Part shown: piece by piece, positions 8,836-18,821 of the stretch
Layout: every line of letters starts with the position of its first letter
Position numbering within the stretch: the stretch's first letter is position 1
Source of the DNA: Chrysophaeum taylorii
Taxonomy: Eukaryota > Sar > Pelagophyceae > Pelagomonadales > Pelagomonadaceae
Length of the DNA stretch: 64,000 nt
Reading direction: 5' to 3'
Assembly (NCBI GenBank): GCA_029834535.1
Contig: JAQMWT010000573.1
Location: forward strand, 1-64,000
The notes under the pieces: generated by a model
Told to the model about the DNA's origin: nothing
Seen by the model: the letters and a program-made list of their open reading frames with translations, nothing else
Databases searched by the model: none
Position numbers and translations under genes: made by a program

Positions 8836-9650
8836 TTGAAAGCACGAACGCGGCGGCGGACCCACCCGGCTCTCTTTGAATTGAAGCTGCGGAGGAGGAG
8901 GAGGAAAAAAATGTCGATGGACCCGGCTCGCGTCGAGGCTGCGGAGGGGACAATAACGATGCGACAGTCGAGTCGATCGCGAGTGCGCCCGAGTTCTTCG
9001 TGCGCTGCGTGGAGAATGGCGGCAGCATTCCGGCGGCAAACTTTAAGAGCAGCCAGGACAAGTCCCGCGCGCGGCGAATGTTCGGCTGGTTCGCTTCCGT
9101 GGCAACGTTGCGAGAAAGGGAGTCTCGCTCACGATGGATACTGACGCGGCGCTGAGCGACTCGGCCAACAACTGGCGCTGGCGACAAGGCTCGACAGTCG
9201 CATCCAGGACCGTTTCGCGACAGCGCCTATCGAGACTTTTTGTTATCGACGCCTGCCGACGCAGCTTCTGGAATTCGACGAGAAGGGCGGGAAGCGCTAG
9301 ACCGTGAAGGTTGTTGGCAGCTCGCGGCTGGATTCGCTCCGGAAGACGCTTAAAAAAGAGCCCGAGAGAGCGCGAGCTCAACAACGCCTCAAATCCCGCG
9401 GACTTCCAGATTTTCCGGGCCACGCCGCGTCGCGCGCTGGCTCAACCCGCTCCAGAGCCGCGGCGCTGTTCTTCCCGCTCGTCTCGAACCCGAGCTCTGG
9501 TCAATCCGTGCACGGGTTGGGGGGGCTGACGGAGCCGGATTCGTGTCGTCGTCGTCTCGACGGGCCTAGTTCTCTCGGGACGATTCTCAGAACTGTCGTT
9601 CGTGGTGGAATAAATGGCTGGTCGTTCGAGAGGAGGCCGTATTGAAGTAC
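8836..9650 (+). repeat. Dispersed repeat family R2, copy A (decayed ORF)
   Basis: This stretch is visibly homologous to 61070-61680. Shared blocks include GACTTCTTCGTGCGCTGC-like sequence (8995 / 61240), a CTGGCGCTGGCGACAA-like block (9170 / 61392), TATCGAGACTT (9228 / 61427) and GGCTCAACCCGCTCCAGA (9438 / 61610). One frame reads APEFFVRCVENGGSIPAANF, which looks like a real protein. The family was not recognised. Both copies are broken across frames. Confidence 0.55.
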
Positions 9651-11619
9651 GATCAGGTAATTAGAGAGGCGCGATGCTCGATGTCGCGCAAAAGACTGTC
9701 TCGGTGTCGTTTCCGCACTCGACCACGAATAGCATTGTTCCGAGCCCGCTGATAGTATTGCCGCTATAGAAATGTGGCATCGAAACTCGTCGCCAAACTC
9801 TCCGCCGTAAACAAGGATGCCATTCCGGCGTTGCGATCGACACAAGCAGAGTGATCTCTTTCGTTCTGTCCGCGGCGGCTTTTGGCCATACAAGAGCGAA
9901 AACGTCGAAACCCAACGTGCGGCAACCAACTTTCGGCAGTAGGCTATGTCGCACTTCGGAAGAGTCGTCTGATGCCACTACCGAGCGGGGAGACGCCTCG
10001 TGTCCCGTATTGCCAGATGGAATCTTCAGAGACTGAAATCTTATTCATTGCCAAGCCATTCTCTACAATGGCCTTTAATATTCCATTTTTGCGACGTTTG
10101 TTCAAATACCTGGGCTGGATGCTCTCTCGCAACCGTAGCGCGGACTCTCGTCTGAAGAAGAAGGCGACGTCGTAGTTACTCATCTCTGGTTAATAATGAT
10201 GGTGCTTATTCGAGATTGTCCTCTGCGATTCTCTCACATTGTGCACGCGTGATCTACCGCGTTTCACGACGGACTGGAAACACGGCAGAGCTTCAACCCC
10301 ACATCAGCGCCTTGTTCGTCTGGAGGCTATCAATCTCCCTCCCTCGCCGCCCCCCTCTTCGGAAGATGCGATGCGATGCGATGCGATGCGATGCGATGCG
10401 ATGCGATCCTATCCTTTTGGTGCGCCTCCAAACGCCACCGCAGTTCCCCACGCTTCACGTAGGTCCGGGGTCTCGAGGTCACAGACCTGGACGCCGTCGA
10501 TGATCTGTCGCTTCTCGAGCGCCGATGCTCCACGCGACGTCGGAACACAACACCGTCCCAGCTCAAGAATTGGTACCGCTACTCAGGTAAGCGAGCTCCA
10601 ACGGCACCTGTCGTACACACAACAAGAGCTATATCTGGCGGACCTTGCTGCGGATGTATTGGGTCCAGGCCGCATCACGGGCCAGCGGCCATAGTATCTT
10701 CCTCGCAGGATGTCCTCCTGCAGCAGCAGCGCTCGTTGTTTATTAGGCGAGATTGTGTACGGAAGTCCATGCCATGCTCACGACGCGCCGTCTTCTGTCT
10801 CGTCGGCAGTTCCGGCCGAAAGCTGCACTTCCTGTTTTTGCCAAAATGACATCGAGACGCGCGCGAATGATGCTGAAGACAATCTTTTGCGCGACAAGAC
10901 ACCTGGGAGCGAAAAGTCACCTTTCTCGGGCAAAATACCAAAAAGGCCATTTGAAGATGCGTCATGGAAACGCGAATCCTATTCATTGGTATCGTCGAGG
11001 TTTTTTCCCCGACAAGGTCCGTCCGTCCGTCCGTCCGTCCAGAGGGAACTACCATGGCTATCCAAGTTCGGCGTTGTCCGGCGAAAGTTGCGGTTCTGCG
11101 CTTCGATCGACGTTAAGCAGGGTGATGGATGTTCTTTCCGTTCTATAGATGGCGGCCTTGGAGACCATCTCATGGTAACGACGTGAAGGTCGGGAACCAG
11201 TATACGTTTCAAAGACGAAGCGAGACGATGAACTACTCTTTACCCGTCCGCCGTGCGCAGCGGCACTGGGGATACGTCGGACTCGAAGAAGAAGAAGAAG
11301 AAGAAGAAGAGTCGTCAGCGTATGCAGCGTGTCCGTTTCCCGACCGTGAACGACGTCTCATCAAAATCGACGTCGAAAGTTGTTGATTGTGGCGAAAAAA
11401 GTAGGTCCACATCTTAGACTGTGTAGTTCCACATCTTAGACTGTGTTGTAGTAGTTTAATAAGTATTTTACAAACAAGGTTCCTGCGTAGTGGCGGCTGC
11501 CCTTGTTGAGAAAACGTGTCACGTTAGAACAACAACGCGACGCTTCAAACCCTTGTTGGTGCTGATACAAAATTTGAGGGTACAGCCTCACTCACCCCCG
11601 AGGGTAAGTAATAATAAGG
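9651..11619. other. No gene recognised
   Basis: Only short overlapping frames on both strands, none with family features. It holds three microsatellites: (GATGC)n at 10365-10407, (GTCC)n at about 11020-11041 and (GAA)n at about 11288-11312. The 3' part (11390-11600) is lower in G+C, possibly the upstream region of the sulfotransferase gene. Confidence 0.5.
10365..10407. repeat. (GATGC)n microsatellite
   Basis: About eight and a half perfect tandem copies of the pentamer GATGC. Confidence 0.9.
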
Positions 11620-12591
11620 ATGATGGTGATGATTTTTGTGATCGTCGGCGGCGCGCCGTCTAGCAAGGAGAGCAAGCGGTGGATGAGGGCCGCCGAAGTG
11701 GGTCTCGAGAAGGCGTGCGCTGGGTTCCGTTTGTCCGCGGCGCAACGGAACCTGATCGCTGATGGTCGGCGATTTTGCCGGAAACCGCTTCGTGATATGT
11801 GGTGTTTGGATATGGATACGGTGCGAGGCTTCGGACACCCCCAGGGAATGGTGTATGTGGGCCGAAACGCCAAGTTCGTCTACCTCCCAATCCCAAAGGT
11901 TGCGACGACTACCGGTCGTCAATGGTCGCGCGCGGCGTTCCGGGAAGACTCGGGGAAACCCGGAAATTACCTGATTCCCGAGGCCAAAAAACCCGTCGCC
12001 GACCGCATGGAAGGGGCCTCGCTTTTTCGGCTCCTGCCATCCACGCAGGGCGTGGCTTTCGCCTTCGTGAGAGATCCGTTGAACCGATTCGCGAGCGCGT
12101 GGCGCGAAATCGAAGCTTACGGGAAATCCAGGAGAGAGTGGGGAAAGTACGTCCTAGGAGCGCAGGGGTTTGCGAACGCTACGGAGCACCGAATGGCCAA
12201 GTGCGTCAGGGAGCTCGCCTGCATCCGTGACTGGAACGAGCACTTGACCCCGCAGACTTTTTTTTTGCCCGACGGCTGGACGGGGGATTTGGCACCGGTC
12301 GACCGACTCCCGTCCTTTCTGCCGCGGGCAGCGCGGGCTGCGAACTTGTCCGAGGCGACAGCCCGGAAATTCGCGGCCCTCGAGGTCAACAAGCGCGAGG
12401 GCTGGCCGCGTCCCGAAAACATCCTCGCCGAACTCGACGCTGCTGACCGCGTCGATCGTCCCCGCGTTCCGACGCGATTCCTCTGGTGCTGGATCTACGC
12501 CCGCGACTACGCCGCCTTTTCCTTCTTTTCACCCCCCCCCTGGTGTGCCCCCGCCTGGCACGCCCTCGCCATTCCTAGGAGGAGGAGGTAA
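11620..12591 (+). CDS. Carbohydrate sulfotransferase-like protein (Sulfotransfer_2 type)
   Basis: 323 aa from ATG 11620. A short hydrophobic start (MMVMIFVIVGGA) could be a signal peptide or anchor, fitting a Golgi enzyme. YLPIPKVATTTGRQW (about 88-102) matches the 5'-phosphosulfate-binding loop of PAPS-dependent sulfotransferases. FVRDPLNRFASAWREI (about 149-164) matches the 3'-phosphate-binding site. HLTPQTFFLP (about 208-217) matches the HxxPQ segment of the carbohydrate subfamily. The predicted reaction is transfer of sulfate from PAPS to a sugar hydroxyl; the acceptor cannot be told. GGTAAGTAATAATAAG lies just before the start and GGTAAGC just after the end, both splice-donor-like, so a small untranslated intron is possible. 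A Helitron begins 47 bp past the stop. Confidence 0.75.
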   Translation: MMVMIFVIVGGAPSSKESKRWMRAAEVGLEKACAGFRLSAAQRNLIADGRRFCRKPLRDMWCLDMDTVRGFGHPQGMVYVGRNAKFVYLPIPKVATTTGRQWSRAAFREDSGKPGNYLIPEAKKPVADRMEGASLFRLLPSTQGVAFAFVRDPLNRFASAWREIEAYGKSRREWGKYVLGAQGFANATEHRMAKCVRELACIRDWNEHLTPQTFFLPDGWTGDLAPVDRLPSFLPRAARAANLSEATARKFAALEVNKREGWPRPENILAELDAADRVDRPRVPTRFLWCWIYARDYAAFSFFSPPPWCAPAWHALAIPRRRR

Positions 12592-12638
12592 GCAATAATA
12601 ATTCTTGCAGCGTCAAGTAATAATAATAATAATAATCT

Positions 12639-13865
12639 TAACTACTAATCGACAGATGTTTGTTTGTTTGTTTGTTTGTTTGTTTGTTTGTCTGTCTGTC
12701 TTTAAATGTCGACTGCTAAGAGGGGGGTGTGTGTGGGGAGCATGAAGGGTGCGGGTGGGTTTGTGGGGTATGAGGGATGTGCCTGACGGGCGGAGATAAG
12801 TACGCGGGACCTAGTCGGGGTCATCGCCGAGGCGTGGGGCAGGCGAAGAGAGGACGGGCCCCGCCCGTAGGTCGTACGCATGCTGCCGCCGGACGTATGT
12901 GCGACGAAGGGCGACGTCCTGCTGGGATCGGGCGGCCTGGGTGGGGTTCCCCGCGGCGGCGACATGGGTGAGGGCGGTGAGGGCACAGCGAGCCCGGCCT
13001 AATGCGTTGGCGATCCCCCACTCACGGTAGATGCGGCGAGTTTGTCTGTCTGTCTGTCTTTAAATGTCGACTGCTAAGAGGGGGGGGGGAGCATGAAGGA
13101 TGTGGGTGGGTTTGTGGGTCTGTCCCTCGATTTAGGGTAAGGATCAGGTAGGCGCGAGAGTAAGGATCAGGTAGGCGCGAGAGCCAGACAGTGATCCTCC
13201 AAGCCGTCTACGGCGACCTCGCAGACTATTTCCACGACCCGCGGCGGCTCTTTTAGCCAGCGCGCCATTCTCACGCCCCGTCGAAACGATGTTGTCGATG
13301 CTGACAACGCGCGCATGACCGCGGCCTTTTTTTTCCGGAGACGAGGCGTCGGAGTTCTTTTCGGCTGACTAGGCTGGGTCGGAAGACGACGCCTCGCTCT
13401 TTGCAGTAGAGTTTTCAACTCCCTGACAACCAACGGCATGCTGACTTTGATCGCGAGCTTAATGTCTTCGCAACCTCGACCCGTCGCACGGCCACTGCAA
13501 CGGTACCAGATACATGATCGATCGTGTCGTTGTCACCGAGGCTCCTCCAACCTGTATCGCTTAAGGCCCGCCTACGCCAAACGATCAAAGCCAGGGCCAG
13601 ACGCCCGGCGAGGTCGGCGTCCTCTTTCCCAAGCCCGTCTTCTGCCACGTCCAGCTCTACGTGGCTCTCTGTCGATCGGCATCCCCGAGGATATACTCAT
13701 CTGGGTCGACGACTCCACCCTACCCCACACGTGCTGCGCAATACCGATAAGCCCCCTCCCGGCGTCTACACGCGCACTATAAGTGAACTTACTGGGACCA
13801 CGTGACCAGGTGAACTTACTGGGGTTAGAGATTGGGACTAGGTGAACTTACTGGCCTGCACTTGT
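12639..13865 (+). mobile_element. Helitron relic, copy 3
   Basis: It starts with TAACTACTAATCGACAG (same end as 588 and 1376) and ends ...GCACTTGT at 13865 (same end as copy 4). Contents in order: a (TGTT)n run (about 12659-12696); a partly duplicated block beginning CTTTAAATGTCGACTGC (12703 and 13062) with the R1 coding remnant on the minus strand; a tandem 'AAGGATCAGGTAGGCGCGAG' pair (13138-13185); a PIF1-type helicase remnant (13195-13560, then 13600-13790); and the 3' minisatellite. The helicase is broken by frame changes and deletions. The element fills nearly the whole gap between the sulfotransferase and cold-shock genes. Confidence 0.75.
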
Positions 13866-13897
13866 AAGCCTTATTATTTATTGATTACCCTCTATTG

Positions 13898-14185
13898 ATG
13901 ATGATGACGATGCATCGAATTGTCGTGCGATGGCGGCACGCGGGGCGCGTCTTGTGGTACGATCCGTTCAAGGGGTTCGGGTTCATCGAAGACAGCTCGA
14001 ATTCCAAGATCTTCGTGCACCAGAGCGAGGTCCACAGCAGCCAAAATTACCGGTCGTTGCGCGCCGACGAGTCCGTCGAGTTCGACGTCGAGTACGACGG
14101 AGTTGGGAGACCAGTAGCGAAGCGCGTCACAGGACCAAACGGCGCCTACGTCCAGGGCGCGCCCCGCGCCAAAAATCCTCGTTAG
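13898..14185 (+). CDS. Cold-shock-domain protein
   Basis: 95 aa, essentially one cold-shock domain. GRVLWYDPFKGFGFIED carries RNP1 (KGFGFI) and SSNSKIFVHQSEV carries RNP2 (IFVHQS). The ending ESVEFDVEYDGVGRPVAKRV is typical of the OB-fold. The domain binds single-stranded nucleic acid, so an RNA-chaperone or translation/transcription role is likely. Several in-frame ATGs at 13898-13912 make the first few residues uncertain. The start is 32 bp after the end of Helitron copy 3. The TAG stop (14183-14185) overlaps the TAA stop of the convergent NASP gene in the tetranucleotide TTAG. Confidence 0.9.
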   Translation: MMMTMHRIVVRWRHAGRVLWYDPFKGFGFIEDSSNSKIFVHQSEVHSSQNYRSLRADESVEFDVEYDGVGRPVAKRVTGPNGAYVQGAPRAKNPR

Positions 14186-14952
14186 GAGGTCTTGCTTTTT
14201 TTAGGAGGGGGCGGATCGGTTGCTTCCTTGGCCGGGGAGGGGTCGGGTGCTTGGAGGGGATCCTTGCGCTTGGCGTCGAGGACGTTGATCGTAGTTGTTG
14301 CCGTCGTCGTCGGAGAAGCAAAACCAAGACTCGTTGTCGTCGTCGCCTGTTCCCGGAGTTTCTGGAGGTCGTCGACCTCGGGGGCGGCCTCGATGGTCTC
14401 CTTGAGCTCGACGAGGATGTCCTTGAGCTCGGCAACTTCGGGATCTGAGGGTTCGAGGGTGTCGACTCGCGCCCTCAAGCTTGCGGCGCACAGCTCGTAG
14501 TGATGAATGGCCTTGGCGGGGTTTTCGACCCAAGCCGCAGCGAGACACCAGTGGACGTCGGCGATGCGGCGGTCGGTTGCGGGTAAATAGTTTCGCAATT
14601 CGAGGCATAGCTCGTAATCTTCTACGGCTCGATCCGCATTACCGCTCATCTTGTGGAGATCTCCGAGCCGCAGGCAAACGCGCTCGAGTTTTGGGTCATC
14701 CTTCCACAGTACCTTCGCGACCTCGAGGACCTCGAAGGCGATGTCGATGTCGTCGTCCTCCTCGAACAACTCGTCGGACTCCTCGATGCTCCGCAACAGA
14801 GCGTCCCCGTAACGAAAGTAGTACTCGGCCGCCGCGGGAGCCATCTCGCCGTGCTCGGCGACGCACGCCTCCAACAAAGTTTGCCACGCTTCGATCGCGC
14901 GGTCAAACTTCTTGGCCGCTGTCAGTTCCACTGCTTCATCGAAGCTAGCCAT
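14182..14952 (-). CDS. NASP/Hif1/Sim3-type histone chaperone
   Basis: 256 aa. TPR-like helices start at residue 1 (FDEAVELTAAKKFDRAIEAW). An acidic interruption, ESDELFEEDDDIDIAFE, lies inside the array, followed by LEVAKVLWKDDPKLERVCLR, LGDLHKMSGNADRAVEDYEL and ADVHWCLAAAW. This is the SHNi-TPR layout of NASP, with the acidic insert that contacts histones. The C-terminus is low-complexity and ends in a basic PPPPKKSKTS, a likely nuclear localisation signal. The family binds H3-H4 and linker histone and escorts them to chromatin. ATG 14952 fits the family start. The gene converges on, and overlaps, the cold-shock gene. Confidence 0.85.
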   Translation of the reverse strand: MASFDEAVELTAAKKFDRAIEAWQTLLEACVAEHGEMAPAAAEYYFRYGDALLRSIEESDELFEEDDDIDIAFEVLEVAKVLWKDDPKLERVCLRLGDLHKMSGNADRAVEDYELCLELRNYLPATDRRIADVHWCLAAAWVENPAKAIHHYELCAASLRARVDTLEPSDPEVAELKDILVELKETIEAAPEVDDLQKLREQATTTTSLGFASPTTTATTTINVLDAKRKDPLQAPDPSPAKEATDPPPPKKSKTS

Positions 14953-15036
14953 TTCAAATCGACAACTTTCCGTTCCTTTCTCGCAACGGCTCTCTCTTTG
15001 GGGTTTAGTATTCCGGTGACATCCTCATCAATCGGT

Positions 15037-17390
15037 AGGTCAATATTAATCTCAAGTAGATGAGATTCCGGATCTTCGATTCGATGAGATTCGATTCGAT
15101 GAGATTCGATTCGATTCGATTCCGGGGAAAGCAGGTAGGGTGAGACATCTCCAAGTTCAAGGCACGAGGGAGGTAAATAAAGGGCGTTGCCGCTACATGA
15201 GCCCCCTACTTTAGATGAAGTCCATATCCTCGACTTGGACGGCGACGAAGATCACCGCGTTGTTCATGCATATAATCTGATAGATAACCACGCTCAGCGA
15301 TGTCGTAGAGGAGAATATGTTGTATTGCGACGAATTTTTTGCTGCAAAAACATCAGTTGTATCCCGTCAGAAGTCACTGATAAAAGATTCATGCCGCGAA
15401 ATCGAAGGGATGCGAGAGGAGTATGAATCGTACAGAACTAAGGTTGATTGAATTTGCCCTGATCCTCACTGACCAGGTCGAGCCATTGGGATGCGAGTAC
15501 ATCAGCTCTTTGATTGGCATTAGTATGGTGAGACTGCGATGCCTGAGTGACGCAGCAAGGCAGTACTCGTTTGACGGGCCTGACGAATCACATGGTATTC
15601 ACGGCTTGCCGCGCAACATCTCAGAGTGTTCTGCGCTCGTGACTATTAATCCAATTGCTGTTGGGGAGCGTGCTGTGGGACCATTGGGATTTGAGTCGTA
15701 ATGTGATTACGCTGATACCACGCTTCGTCCGATCCCATTTCTGAAACGCACCCCGCCTGTCGCGCCGCTGCATACTCCGCCTGTCGCCGACGCGCGAGTC
15801 GCTCTTCACTGGCTTTGTTGGCCTTCTCTCCTTTCTTCTCGCCACCTTTCTTCACAGCCAAATTGCGGCTCATATATTGAGTAATAAGCGCAATAACTTC
15901 ATCCAAATAATAACTGCGGGTCAGGGTTGAGCAACTGTTGCTCTGCTGACTGACTGGAGGCCATCGATAAAGTCCATTCGGAAGAGCGACGGATCTCTCT
16001 TTTGGCTCGTCGAAGCTCTCCACATCCCGAACAATTGCACCCACCGACTGATGTTTTTTTGAGGCGGTAAATAAATTGTCCTGTCGCACCTTGTACCAGT
16101 CTTTCTCAAGCTGCCCTAGCTTCACCCAGAATCAAGTCATCTTTGGTGATGAGGCCACGTCGTCCATCGTCTCGCCACGACGCTTTTCGTATCGCAAGTA
16201 CACGTTCATGGGGCGCACGCTGATAATAGACTCAGGTTTATCGCGACCGAGGGCACCCACGCAACATTATATCTCCTCAATTAGATCACATCTTACGACT
16301 TGGTAGTCTTCCCTGTAAGTGGCCGGAACGGCAGCTTGTAGAGACTGTGTGTTGAACATGCTTGGCCACTCCTCGCCAAGCGGCGGCTCGGCGAGAGGAG
16401 GGCCAGAATGGCGTTTCGCGGCGGGTTCCGGCTACCCACGCGGTGGCGTCGTCTCCGGAAATGAGGAATTGGTATCGTCTTGTCTCTCCGGGGTTACACG
16501 TGTTACGTCCGGAGCTCTCGCCCACGTCGGTCGTTTTTCTTCTTGCTTGGAGTCTAGTCGCGTTTGGAACTGCTTTTCTTCCAAATTCATTCGTTCGCGT
16601 AGCTGGTCTACTCGTTCCAGCAGCATACGAATCATATCTGAATCATCAACTTCCCCCTTTTTTTTCCTCAGCAACATCGACCAATGGGGGCGCACTTTCC
16701 TCCGGTCTCCTGGTAGTTGCGGAAATATCCGGGGTAGGTCTCGACCCTCGATTCTCGCAATGGCATTGTCGGCTCACCACCCGTTGCTGTCGCGGACACC
16801 GGCGCCGTCGTAGTGTCCGATGCCGCTCCCATCGAGGCAGTGCTCATTTCAGGCGCACTAGCCACGCTTGGCGTGCGTAGCAGCTCTGCTTCTCTCGTCG
16901 TCCTTCGGAGCTTCAAGTCTCCCCCGACCAGGCTCATCGCTGGCTGGAGTAAACACGCGTCGAGGCCGTTCACTGGCGTCCCGCACTGTACCAGGGCTTA
17001 AATTTTCCGTCAATCAGCAAATACCGGCCGCCGAAGAAGATGCGCGCTCTTTTCCACGGTGCGCTGGTCATACAAGACACTGCGCTCGGAGCTGTGGTTG
17101 GCTCCTTGATCCGGATTAAGACGAACTGCAGCCCTTATACTTATGATGTCTGCCCTCGAGTCAGAGTGACGATCTCACACAAATCACTAAACACGTCGGC
17201 TCGCTTCTCAAATCACCGACCGCATAGAACTGAAGTCATGAGGTTGGCAAAAAGGATGTTCAAATGGGAGTATTATTCAAGCAAAAATCAATAGATTCGC
17301 AGGTCAATAGGAATCTCAAGTAGATGAGATTCCAGGGGGAAAGCAGGTAGGGTGCCAAGTCCAGGGCAAGAGGGAGATATATAGTGGGGG
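15037..17390 (-). mobile_element. Possible non-autonomous LTR-like element
   Basis: Direct repeats flank this stretch: AGGTCAATA...AATCTCAAGTAGATGAGATT...GGGGAAAGCAGGTAGGGTG at 15037-15150 and again at 17301-17355. The left copy is enlarged by a GATTCGATTC microsatellite. Between them the minus strand has protein-like stretches, including a charged coiled coil near 16640 (MIRMLLERVDQLRERMN), reminiscent of a gag-type protein. No polymerase was seen. It appears old and broken. Family and exact ends are uncertain; a plain segmental duplication of the flanks is the alternative. Confidence 0.35.
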
Positions 17391-17655
17391 GAAGACAGTT
17401 GAATATCAGACGATGGGGCACGACTTCCCTTTGAATACACAACAACCACGTCAGGGAGCGCCTCATAGGCCGGTCGAAACGCGCCCGACCGACCAAGCAG
17501 CATAGGATGGGTGCTGCGACGGAGTTTTGGATTCTGACGTCCCGTTTGAACCCGTATCTTCGTGTTGGTTGTCGGACAGCAACAGCTCCAAGGAACTTTC
17601 TTTGCCTCAGAACGAGAATATAGTTGTAAAATGACGTTAATGTGGATCCTGTGTG

Positions 17656-17731
17656 AAAGACAAGACAAGACAAGACAAGACAAGACAAGACAAGACAAGA
17701 CAAGACAAGACAAGACAAGACAAGACAAGAC
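17656..17731. repeat. (AAGAC)n microsatellite
   Basis: About 15 perfect tandem copies of the pentamer AAGAC. They create long open frames on both strands that are not genes. Confidence 0.95.
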
Positions 17732-18414
17732 ACCGTGTCTCCACTTTAAGTTTTAACTTGTTTCCTGTGGTGCAATTGAGGTGGTTGGGCTTCGATACGC
17801 CTCCACCTTCACAGCGAGCCTTTGATTTTTGCTGTACTGGATCGATCATTGCTGGGCATTATCCCGCGATGATGATACTGAGGTTCCGATTCGTGTTTGG
17901 CGGTGGTCATCATCGCTTTTGGCTGACTATTTCGCGAGCAGTATTTGTAAGCATCAAAAAAAAGAGAGTTACGAAGCTTGCTGATCCGGCTGTAGTGTCG
18001 AGGCTTTTTTTAAAATCCGAATCTTATCCAGTTAGTTCCAAATCTCGAGAGCGGAGAAGCTCATGAAAATTCTGTTTCGCGAGGTCGGGGCATCTTCTCT
18101 GATAAATGTTGTTGCCGTTGGGTGACGAAGTCTGGGGAATCATCATGTCCTAGTGGGCAAACTTAATTCGTTCGTCGTATTAAGAACAAGTCGGGTGGCT
18201 TGCGCCTTGGGGGGGGGGGTTCGTTCAATCTCGTCGAATTGTCGCATTTTGCCAATGCGTTGTTGCCGCAGCAGTCAAAACGAAGCGTCATAATAATAAT
18301 ATGAAGGAGCAAAAAACCGTCCGTTCCACAAAAAAAAAAACCAAAAAACAGCTCTCTTCTTCTTCTTCTTCTTCTTCTTCTTCTTCTTGACATGAGGAGT
18401 CGACGACACAAAAA
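17732..18414. other. No gene recognised
   Basis: Short frames only. It holds a (CTT)n run at about 18353-18388 next to the LINE-like insertion. Confidence 0.5.
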
Positions 18415-18727
18415 CTAACTAACTAACTAACTTCAGACCTCTCCCGAGCATGGGAGCCAGGCCGGACCGACAGGAGCCAGTCCGGAATCACGGGCCTGTA
18501 GACGAGGAGCGCCGAAAGGTCGGTCGGCGGAGAGTGACCATCAAGCTTGTCGTCATACGACGAGGAGACCGCGACGCGACTGACAACCAACTCGTCGATA
18601 ACCTTCCGTCTTCGCCCCCCGGCCATACCCCGTCCCACTGCGAACGTTCCGGCTGCCAACCGGCCCGCCCGGGAGGCGAATAGGTGCCAACCTACGCCGG
18701 GAGGGCGGATGCCCTCGCAAGGCTCAG
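18415..18727 (-). mobile_element. 5'-truncated LINE-like retroposon with (TTAG)n tail
   Basis: On the minus strand this 313-bp insertion ends in GAAGTTAGTTAGTTAG. It is flanked by a perfect 13-bp target duplication, GACGACACAAAAA (18402-18414 and 18728-18740). An open frame runs to a stop inside the tail and ends GSHARERSEVS, as expected for the 3' end of a LINE ORF. A near-identical copy truncated at a different 5' point lies at 28143-28434. A common 3' end, variable 5' truncation, short tandem-repeat tail and variable-length duplications point to target-primed reverse transcription. No reverse-transcriptase motif is in this part, so the clade is unknown. Confidence 0.65.
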
Positions 18728-18821
18728 GACGACACAAAAAAAAGAAAAGTTACCCTACCCGGTCAGGAGAAGAAAGGAAGGAGTAGTAGGGTAATCATCA
18801 ATCGTTGATTTGAAAGTCGTG

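Noticed and set aside
12587-12611. Possible 23-nt intron (GTAAGC...TTGCAG) at the end of the sulfotransferase gene
   Set aside because: Far shorter than usual introns, the frame already ends naturally just after it begins, and no second exon was evident.
17260-17756. Long frames with VLSCLVLSCL or RQDKTRQDKT repeats on both strands
   Set aside because: Translation of the AAGAC pentamer; no stop arises in a pure pentamer in several frames.
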